Assembly: GCA_904066235.2 (NCBI GenBank)
Contig: CAJFCV020000004.1
Location: forward strand, 10,044,001 to 10,108,000
DNA length: 64,000 nt
Direction of reading: 5' to 3'
Source: Bursaphelenchus xylophilus
Lineage: Eukaryota > Nematoda > Chromadorea > Rhabditida > Aphelenchoididae
Part shown: piece after piece, positions 56,035 to 64,000 of the stretch
Layout of the letters: every line of letters starts with the position of its first letter
How positions within the stretch are numbered: position 1 is the stretch's first letter
Notes under the pieces: model-generated
What the model saw: only the letters and a program-made list of their open reading frames with translations
Database searches by the model: none
What the model was told of the DNA's origin: nothing
Program-made: the position numbers and the translations under genes

Positions 56035-59000
56035 TTATTTCCCATTCACAATGAACACCCCATGTTCCCTTCGAATGGTGATGCATTGAATGATAATAAT
56101 TAAAATTAACGCCACAATAGTCACAAGTTGTATTCCCATCACCGCTGAAAAGAAAGTAGGAAAATTACGTTGCTTTAAGAGGCGATCTGGAATGGTTTTG
56201 ACAGTGATTTGGAGATTTTTTGGAAAAAAACTAAAGCGTTTTGTCAAAAAAAGTGAAAAAATCGATTTTTCAGCCGAAAAATCGGTGTGATAATGGGTGA
56301 AATGATGTCACAAGTAATTTTACTGCCTTCTGGATGAAATTAAAATCATTTTATCTACTTGATTTTAAAAAATTTAACCGAAAATTTTTAAAAAATCCAA
56401 AAAATTTACTTATTGAAACGGAGTTGGACGATTGGGGAAACCGAAAAGTATTATTTTTCTTCGATGTAAGTGTGAAATTAGGATAATCGAGGGTGCTGAT
56501 TTCGAAAATGACATTCATTTTTTTTTGATCCTTACTTTTTTCTTTAAGTAGTACTGTGATGTAGTAATTTTTTGAATTTCTTTCACGAATACTCGATTTG
56601 GAGGGTTTCAATGGTGCTGATTTCGAAAATCTTATTCATTTTTTCTGATTTGAAATTTTGAAATCTGCACCGTCGAAAACCCCTAAACCGAGTATTCATG
56701 AAAAAATTCGAAAAATTACTACTTTACAGCACTACTTAAGGAAAAAAGTATGGATCAAAAAAAGATGAATGTCATTTTCGAAATCACCACCCCCGATTAT
56801 CCTAATTTCGACGCTTGCATCAAAGAAAAATAATACTTTTCGGTTTCCCCAATCGTCCAACTCCGTTTCAATAAGTAATTTTTTTGGATTTTTTTTTGAA
56901 TTTTTCGGATAATTTTTTTAAAATCAAGTAGATAAAATGATTTTAATTTCATCGAGAAGGCAGTACAATTACTTGCAACATCATTTCAAAAATTGTCACA
57001 CCGTTTTTTAGCATTTCCGAAATCAGCACCCTCGATTATCCCAATTTCGACACTTGCATCGTAGAAAAATAATACTTTTTGGTTTCCCCAATCGTCCCAG
57101 TTCCTTATTGGAAAAAGCCCCAATTTCATGCAAAAAATCGATTTTTCATATGATTTTTTGCTCAATTTGAAAGATTATACTTTTTACCACGTGAAAAAAA
57201 ACATCAAGACCCACCAGTTTGCCCAACAACATCGTGATTGTCCGTTAAAATCGTGTGATTGAGCACTTTTTCGCGTCGAATCGCCCAATCAAATCCACAC
57301 TCGGCCTCCCAATTCTGCGGAATGAAAGGCCTCACAAACCCATGCAGCTTCTCCAGCGAACACGGCCAGAGGCAATTTTTTGGGAACAGCTCATCGAAAT
57401 TAGTGGAATTGGAAAATCCTTCTCGGTAGAAAAAACGGAGCCAATTTGAAGTGGAGTTTTTGTGAAATTCAATAATTAGTGATGCACCAAATTGCGGGTA
57501 CTGTAATCAAAAGATTGTAAAAGAGAGTAGAAGTCAATTTAAAGGCAATTTGATGCTAATTAAAATGGTTTAGACAGTAAAAATTTGAATTGACAGCAAA
57601 AAAGTGCCATTTTAGCGAAAAATTAAAAGAATTTCAGAAAAAATCGGTATTTTCATTTAAAAAATGTCATAAAATGTTGCCAAATGCTATATAGATTTAG
57701 TGTAGATGCCTAATTTACCATCATTATTTCGTATTTTACCGCAAAAAACCAAAAAATTTTAAAAAATCATCAAGATTTAGAATGGCCAAAATTTAAATTT
57801 TTCTCCAAAAAAATCTTTTTTTGGAAAAAATAAAAAGCACATAGATGATTTAGACACTCTATACTATCTCGTGTCATCAACCTTTCCTCTAGTTTTCCCC
57901 CGAAAACTGACCGTTTTCGCCTCCATTCCCAGCGTTGCCAAAATTCCGCCCAAAGTTGTGTCATGGCACGAATACAAGTGCATTTTCCGAGTTGATCCAT
58001 TCGAATTGATGTTCTCTATCCTCTCCAAGATCTCCTTGTATAATGGACCAACTCGGAGGCGTTTCAATCGGTCATCGTCGACCAGCAAATAGCTTCCAAT
58101 ATCATACGACCTCTCAATCTCATCGAATAAAGATTCGTTGATCCAGTAAGGCCATTGACGGTTGTGGACTTTCTGAAAATTGTTTTTTTGTGTGGCCAAG
58201 ACTCTTATTTTGTCTATGATAATGCGCTGGCTTCTACATTTTATCAATAAAATTCTAAAAATCAATTTTTTTGCGAACCGATGAAAAAGGTTCAAAAAAA
58301 AGATTAAATGGCTAGTACTCAATGGGGTACCCTCCGATTTTCTTCAAATTTTCCACATATACTCTAAATAGCATAGTTAACAATCACTGAAAATTTCAGC
58401 TTGCCTTTTGCAACCACAGCTGGGATATTACGCAATCTTTTTTTTGAGAGAGAGCATGCAAAATGATGAGAGTCGGCTAGACAGAATTTTTTTTGGCGGT
58501 TTAAAAAAAGTCTCGCTGGGAAAAAACGCTCTTTGATGGAGAAATTGTCTTCATAATCCCAAAAAGTACCCTAATTTTTTCAAATTAAAATCGCAAAAAA
58601 AAATTTTTCCAAATTTTGATCTAAAAATCTGCATTCTTTAGTCATAAATCGAGCTCCAAATTTCAAACGTGCCTAAAAAAATTTCACTCCAAATTTGCGC
58701 CTATTTTCTTTTTTTCTTCCAAAAATTGATTTCAAAGTTGCGATTTTTATATTACACTAGACATCAACTTACCTCACTCTTCAATGGATCATAAAGTTGG
58801 ACAAAATCCCGCAATGGAAGCGGCACCTTGGAAAAACCGCCCATTCTGGAGAGATAGGTCACGGCGTGGACTGATTTTTCAGCCAGATTGATGAACTTGT
58901 CATTTTCGTACATCAATTTTTCAAAAATATCGTCAGCAGTGGGGCATTTCACGTAGAAAGTTAGCTCCTGAAAAAATTTTTTTATTCAACAAAAAAAATT

Positions 59001-60829
59001 CTAAAATTTTGTGCGAAAATCCTAGCTCGCGCTTTGCAGAAACAACCGAGATTTTTAGATTAAAAATCGATGAAAATTTGACATTTTTTTGCGATTTTTT
59101 AGCATGAAAATTTTCATGGCTATTTCTACCATAGAGGGTAATGTTTCCACAAAAAGTCAAATTTTTCCGCACGAGACTGCCAAAGTTATGGCCAAAAAGC
59201 GTTTTCTCTCTGACCGCTCTCCGCGTTTTGCGTGCTCTCTCGGCCGCAAAGATCGTTCAATATCTCAGCGGCGCTTGCAAAGCGTGAGCTAAAATTTTCA
59301 GGAATTGATATTTAGTCTATGCCCGATCTGTGTGCAAAATTTGACGAAAATCTGAGCGTCGCACTTGGGGTAGTTCCCTTGTTAAAAAATCGTCTTGAAA
59401 TTGTTAAAAAATCCCCTTGAAATCTCACTTTATCCTCTTCGACGGGCTTTGTGTGCACGGGGACAGCGACAAATCCAAATTTGCTCTCATTTTTTTGTCG
59501 CTCATAAAACCCTGATAAAAAAATGTTGGCCGAAATCAGCGTTCGATCGTTCGCCGTGCTCCTCACATACACTTCTTGCGGGCTGAACTGGTCATCAACG
59601 AAATGGCCGTACCGTTGGCGCATGACTCGGCCCAATTCGAGCATCTGTCGCCGGCCCAGCGCGGTGAGGGCGCTGAGGCCCTCGGGCCAGGTTTCGAGGC
59701 GATTGTCGAAGTCGTTGGGGATGAACCACATCGGGGAGCGAGCGCCATGCCGGAAGAGCTGAAATGACGAAAAATAAAATGGTCAAAAATTAGAAAAAAG
59801 ACGAGAAAAATTGAAAAAAAAAAAATCTGCGCAATGAGAAACAAAGGCCGAAAAAAAATTTTGTTAACGAAAGAAGTTATTGTACGAAGGTTTCTCTTGG
59901 TGTAAAATTGACTTTTTGGGTCTCCAAAATAGTTGATTTTTAGGTCAAAAAAGGAAAAATTTTGAATTTTTTTTGCGATTTTTTAGCCCAAAAATTTTAT
60001 TATCAATTTCTACCGTAGAGAGTAATATTTCCACAAAAAATCAATTTTTTCGCAGCAAAACTGGCAAAGTTATGGTCAAAAAGCGTTTTCCTCTCTGACC
60101 GCCTCCGCGTTTTGCGTACTCTCTCGGCCACAAAGATCGTCGAATATTTCGGCGGGGGCTGAAAAGCGCGAGCTAAAACTTTCAGAAATTGATAAAAGGA
60201 CTATGTCTGACATGTGTGCAAACTTTGACGAAAATGTGAGACTTGAAATACTACTTGCCTTGTGAGGGTAAAAACCCCTCTTATTTGCTAAATTTCCGGG
60301 TTTTTCTAGCTAAATATCGCAGTGAAATTAATCATCACGCTGAATAAAGCTCTTACGTAGAGCGTGGGACCTGATCCAGTGGCAAAAAACGTACCATTTT
60401 GCATCCAGGAGGCATCAAAAAATGTGGCAAAATACCTCACTCTGCAAGTGAAAAAACTCTCGTTTCAAAAGCCCGCCCGTTCTTTTTGTGAAGAAAAAAG
60501 GGCGCGCCTGTCAAAACGAAGTTTTTTCACTTGGATAGGGAGGCATTTTGCCACATTTTTGATACTTCCCGGATGCAGAATGGCACGTTTTTTGCCACTG
60601 GATCAGGTCCCCCACTGTACTGTTCCCCAATCCTTTTTCATTAAATTTTCCCTTCAAACGACCCCAAAAAATCTCATTTTTCTCACTCTCCACTCACCAC
60701 GGTTGCATGGACCAGCGACTCGCTCCATGTGGGGTCCTGATCGTCTATTGCGAACGCAACAATCGCACTACAACAGCACAATACGACGACGATGGCAGTC
60801 AAGGGCCAAGGCATGCAGCCAGTTTTCAT
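56035..60829 (-). CDS. Histidine acid phosphatase, membrane-anchored (6 exons)
   Basis: Hydrolyses phosphate monoesters in the lysosome or outside the cell. Exons: 60829-60698, 59758-59429, 58967-58773, 58172-57882, 57500-57215 and 56144-56035, summing to 1,344 bases (447 residues). Exon 1 encodes a signal peptide (LTAIVVVLCCCSAIVAFA). Exon 2 opens with LFRHGARSP, the RHGxRxP motif with the nucleophilic histidine. Exon 4 holds YSCHDTTLGGILATLGM, the HD proton-donor motif. Exon 5 starts YPQFGASLIIEFHKNSTSNW, typical of metazoan acid phosphatases. Exon 6 is a C-terminal membrane helix (VTIVALILIIIIQCITI) with a short tail, as in lysosomal acid phosphatase. An in-frame ATG at 60865 would add 12 residues. 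I chose 60829 because it places the signal peptide near the start; 60814 is also possible. Intron 4 uses a GTTGAT donor, the weakest junction. Introns 1, 2 and 5 hold repeat elements. Confidence 0.9.
56275..57010. repeat. Family C element inside a larger inverted repeat (phosphatase intron 5)
   Basis: Family C occupies 56419-56867. Outside it, tcggtgtgataatgggtgaaatgatgtcac (split here as tcggtgtgataa / gaaatgatgtcac), gccttctgg/gagaaggc, aaatcattttatctacttga and its inverse tcaagtagataaaatgattt, and ttattgaaacggagttgg and its inverse continue the palindrome. The outer palindrome therefore spans about 736 bp and ends about 130 bp from the last coding exon. Confidence 0.8.
57015..57108. repeat. 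Family C, right end only
   Basis: atttccgaaatcagcaccct through ttggtttccccaatcgtcccagttcc, with no left partner nearby. Confidence 0.75.
58325..58640. repeat. Family B fragment, diverged
   Basis: Between phosphatase exons 3 and 4: ccgattttcttcaaattttcc, gaaaatttcagcttgccttttgc, gagagagcatgcaaaatgatgag and gtcggctagacag, in family B order. Confidence 0.55.
59020..59392. repeat. Family B fragment in phosphatase intron 2
   Basis: Runs from cctagctcgcgctttgcaga to gcacttggggtagttcccttg followed by TTA. It is the right arm plus centre of a family B element, closely similar to bases 1-203. Confidence 0.75.
59990..60265. repeat. Family B fragment in phosphatase intron 1
   Basis: tttctaccgtagagagtaatatttcc through cctctctgaccgcctccgcg to ctacttgccttgtga. 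Right end intact, left end missing. Confidence 0.7.
60355..60620. repeat. Family D element in phosphatase intron 1
   Basis: agcgtgggacctgatccagt at the left and ggatcaggtcccccactgta at the right, with the usual arms and a central cgcccgttctttttgtgaag / aaaaagggcgcgcc loop. It lies about 80 bp from exon 1. Confidence 0.85.
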
Positions 60830-61009
60830 CAATTCCCGTGAAAAGAATGCCTGCAAAGAGTGCAATTTCGAGTTGATCGAAGTGGGAAAACCCGACCTTA
60901 GTGTGCAAGGAAAATGCGGTTTAAACGGGATTTACATGAAGGGCCGGGAATTGGGGCGACGGACAGGGGAAAGGGAAGTGTTCGATGATTTTTTTTAAAA
61001 TTTTGTGGA

Positions 61010-61735
61010 GAGATTGTGAACAGGCCATTCGTCAAGTCCTGAAAATTTCATACAGCGCTTTGCAAACACAGCTGAGAAATTCACCGATTTTTGCGGGCGA
61101 GAGAGTACAGGGAACGCGGAGAGTAGAGATAAAAAAAACTTTTTTGGCCATATCTTTGCCTATTTCGTGCGGAAAAAATTGATTTTTTGTGGAAATATTA
61201 CACTCTACAGTAGAAATTGATATGAAAAATTTGATGCCAAAAATCGCAAAAAAAGTGTCATATTTTTTCCAATTTTTGACCTAAAAATCAACTATTTTTT
61301 TCGCCCCAAAGGTCAATTTTCGTAGGTCGAGAGAGTATACGAAAATCAGTCACAGAGAAAAAAAAATTTTTTTTGGCCATATCCAAGTCTGTACTGACTT
61401 TTACTTTGCTTTTGAACCCTGAAAAAACTTAGGAATTTCCAAGGAAAGTGCCTCAAGTGCGACGCACAGATTTTCTTCAAATCTTTCACACACGTCAGAC
61501 ATAGGCCGTATATTAGTTCCTGAAAATTTCAGCTCCCGCTTTGCAGGAACAGCCGAGATATTCGACAATCTTTGCGGGCGAGAGAGTAGGGGGAAGGCGG
61601 AGAGCGGTCAGAGAGAAAAGCGCTTTTTAGCGGCATTTTTGCCAGTTTCGCGTGGAAAAAATGAATTTTTGTCGATGATTTTTTCGTCTTCAGCACTCAA
61701 AATTGTGAGTTTTGGTTGGAACATTGTGCAAAAGT
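61010..61735. repeat. Family B fragments, two in tandem
   Basis: Two right-hand family B blocks follow each other: 61020-61420 and 61437-61680. The second starts at a clear family B terminus (caaggaaagtgcctcaagtg). Both contain gcgggcgagagagta and gcggagag. Confidence 0.65.
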
Positions 61736-61738
61736 ATA

Positions 61739-63299
61739 CAGTAGTTGGCAGCGAATTGTCAATTTTTTTATTTCGTGTGTAACTTCACTCAGACTCAACA
61801 GAATTTGATGAGACCAAGAGCGTTTAAGAGGCTGGGAGGCACGCTTCAACCTTATGAAATTGTTTTATTTCATATCGGCCACAGGCTTGGTAAAAATTTC
61901 AAAACAAATTTTTTTGGGGGACAACGAATTGTCAATTTTTACGTTTTGAGGCATAAGATCTCAATAAACCAGCATATAAAGACTAGAATGGAGAGTAATC
62001 AGTTGCCAGCAATCATAGAACAACATACAACGGGTTTCAGCCATTAGTACAATCTCCTTTGCTTTCTATAGGTCGGGCACTTGGGGGTGGACCATGTACA
62101 ATATAATGTCAGCCTGGGGGCTTCCTAGGCCGAAATTATCTTATATTCCGGTTTTTTATGGAAGATTATTGCATATATTTAACACACTTGCACCGGATTA
62201 CAAATTGGAGGGGCTACGGGTCAAAAATTCGTCAGATAATATTATTTTTGGTCATTTAAACTCTGTGTTTCGCCCAAAAATCGATAATTTTTTTGCCGAC
62301 AGGGGGCATAGGTTCATTTAATCCTCCTTTACGGCCAAACTAACGACATTCTACAAATTATTTCATTACCTGTCTCGACGCCCTGAAATTTCCGGGTGAG
62401 ATTCTGACGGTCCAATTAATTCTTGTGCCACACTAGGGTGGTGAGTATATTAATCATTTTATTGCGCGTCTTCTACGTTTTTAAACGTTAAAACTAATAT
62501 TTTTAATGCTTGTAAAAATCTCTAATTTGCTAATAAAATGTCTTGGAAGTTGCAGGCTTGAAGAAATAAGAATTTTTCTGGGTGTTGCAAACCCGACGTG
62601 AAAATTCATGTAAATCCAAATATTTCCCTCTGCATACCTCTTCCATGAGTGCTGGTACTGACATGTGAAAGGCACTGAATATTTGTCTTTTAGTGTAGTT
62701 TGTTTTCAAATATAGAAGGTTTCTCCAGCGACCTTCATGCGCGACATTTTTTGATTTTTGATACTCTGACCAACAGTATGAAAGGCCATGATTAACATAT
62801 TCGAGGTAACAAGGCGCAAGTGTAACCCATTAGTAGTAATTTTTTGACTTGACCTAGCGTAGTAAGATGTAACCGCCCATAAAAAACCGGAATATAAGAT
62901 AATTTCGGCCTAGGAAGCCCCCAGGCTGACATTATATTGTACATGGTCCACCCCCAAGTGCCCGACCTATAGAAAGCGAAGGAGATTGTACTAATGGCTG
63001 AAACCCGTTGTATGTTGTTCTATGATTGCTGGCAACTGATTACTCTCCATTCTAGTCTTTATATGCTGGTTTATTGAGATCTTATGCCTCAAAACGTAAA
63101 AATTGACAATTCGTTGTCCCCCAAAAAAATTTGTTTTGAAATTTTTACCACGCCTGTGGCCGATATGAAATAAAACAATTTCATAAGGTTGAAGCGTGCC
63201 TCCCAGCCTCTTAAACGCTCTTGGTCTCATCAAATTCTGTTGAGTCTGAGTGAAGTTACACACGAAATAAAAAAATTGACAATTCGCTGTCAACTACTG
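61739..63299. mobile_element. Fold-back element with near-identical 420 bp arms
   Basis: The ends are CAGTAGTTGGCAGCGAATTG and its near-exact inverse, flanked by TATA on both sides, so a TA target duplication is possible. Arms 61739-62161 and 62878-63299 differ at only a few positions that I can see, so this is a young or gene-converted palindrome. Each arm keeps the same open frame of about 100 codons. The 716 bp loop is AT-rich; I recognise nothing in it. Confidence 0.85.
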
Positions 63300-63860
63300 T
63301 ATATTTACTTGTCATTCATGATATATCATATGATATTTTGAAGCCAAAAAATGCGCTTCAAATTGCAAATTTCTTGCCAATTTTGAGGTTGATGTCTTTC
63401 ATGTTTCGTGTTAGACTGCCTTTACATTACAGCAGGATCTCCATATAACGAAACTTGTTTTTATCGATCAATTTTAGAGGTCGAGTCAATTCTCGGCCAA
63501 AGTCATCCTCAACACAATGAAAACCTTCTATAACGCACAAGAGTTTAGCTTCGTTGCGCAGAGATTTTACCTCATATTCTTTACACTTTTTTTCATTGTT
63601 TTCAAAAGTTTTGGCAAAATTTGGCCCATCCGTTTTTGAATAATTGATCATCTCACCACACCATGGGCGGGAATGCCATCGCTAATTGGAGCGGAGGATA
63701 AAAAGGCCTCGAATCGTAGGGCCTTCAAAGCCATTGGCCGTGAAATGGCGGCGGCGTTGTAGGCCACCAAAGACTACTTCTTCCCCCTACTATCGCCTCA
63801 TATTATACCGCTTCTGTCACCCTCAAATTCCCTGATTTTTGCGACCAATCAGCCTATGAA
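63300..63860. promoter_or_regulatory. Upstream region of the gene starting at 63861
   Basis: GC content rises after 63660. GGATAAAAAGG at about 63695 resembles a TATA element about 165 bases before the proposed ATG. Inference from position and composition only. Confidence 0.3.
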
Positions 63861-63992
63861 ATGGTCCGCCAATTAGCGGCCAATATTTTGCGGCAGGCGT
63901 CGCGCGACTCGCTGGAAAGCGAGACGCGCAAAGACATCGAAAACTACTACTACAATGTGGCACAATGCGCGTGTTTGTATCGAATCCCGGCG
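63861..63992 (+). CDS. First coding exon of a gene leaving the window (44 residues)
   Basis: Starting at ATG 63861 the frame encodes MVRQLAANILRQASRDSLES ... NYYYNVAQCACLYRIPA and ends at a consensus donor (GCG|GTGAGT), phase 0. The frame is open further upstream to a TGA near 63740, with no earlier in-frame ATG, so an upstream exon is not excluded. The peptide is charged and helical-looking. I do not recognise the family. Confidence 0.45.
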
Positions 63993-64000
63993 GTGAGTCG

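Noticed and set aside
61745..62047. Arm ORFs of the 61.7-63.3 kb fold-back as genes
   Set aside because: The frame has no ATG at its start, is duplicated in mirror image and lies in a mobile element; kept only as a finding.
1..64000. Bacterial or viral origin of the window
   Set aside because: Spliced genes with metazoan orthologues occur across the window and no operons or phage genes are seen.

Overview
The window is nuclear DNA from an animal, almost certainly a nematode. The evidence is AT-rich sequence, short introns with GTAAGT/GTGAGT donors and C. elegans-style TTTTCAG or TTTTTAG acceptors, acceptor-like sites a few to about 60 bases upstream of several start codons (as in spliced-leader trans-splicing), a complete seven-helix receptor resembling nematode serpentine chemoreceptors, and orthologues of plst-1 and smg-8. 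The species cannot be named from the sequence alone.

Gene layout. Two gene-rich stretches are separated by repeat-rich DNA. Bases 1-15,250 hold almost only transposon debris plus one C2H2 zinc-finger exon (2210-2323, minus). Plastin/fimbrin (minus, 8 exons, 629 aa) occupies 16,153-19,812. Bases 20,000-25,200 are mostly unique DNA with no convincing gene. A possible two-exon small protein (25,251-25,578, minus) precedes a TLC-domain membrane protein (26,012-28,604, minus, 5 exons, 275 aa). From 30,557 to 37,860 lies a giant fold-back element split by a young LTR retrotransposon (31,589-36,325). A seven-transmembrane receptor (41,113-43,437, plus, 5 exons, 309 aa) follows. An unrecognised protein with an SGNH-hydrolase-like layout (44,945-48,214, minus) is head-to-head with smg-8 (48,824-55,365, plus, 13 exons, 888 aa). 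smg-8 is tail-to-tail with a histidine acid phosphatase (56,035-60,829, minus, 6 exons, 447 aa). The first exon of a further gene starts at 63,861 and leaves the window. The exon sums of plastin, the TLC protein, the receptor, smg-8 and the phosphatase are each a multiple of three, which supports the models.

Repeat layout. The striking property of the window is its population of palindromic (fold-back) elements, many with 100-1,000 bp arms. I separated recurrent families by their ends. A: ATCAGTCTGTCGGGAAAATA, about 120-160 bp. B: CAAGGGAAGTAC..., about 430 bp. C: GGACGATTGGGGAAACCGAA, about 430 bp. D: CAGTGGGGGACCTGATCCAG, about 200-280 bp. G: CAAGGAAAGTACTTCTATGG, about 440-2,560 bp. There are also single large palindromes at 6043-7597, 9382-10117, 11479-13300, 16421-17351 and 61739-63299. 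Two of these carry fragments of Tc1/mariner-type transposase. hAT-like and mariner-like elements are also present. Nearly every long intron in the window is long because it contains one or more of these elements, while introns without them are mostly about 35-250 bp.

The most unusual signals are three arrays of a palindromic TGCACNGTGCA word, a mirrored array of TTGCGGGCA words, the gag-only LTR element whose large SR-rich ORF ends inside its own LTR, and the empty insertion site of that element preserved in the opposite arm of its host palindrome.
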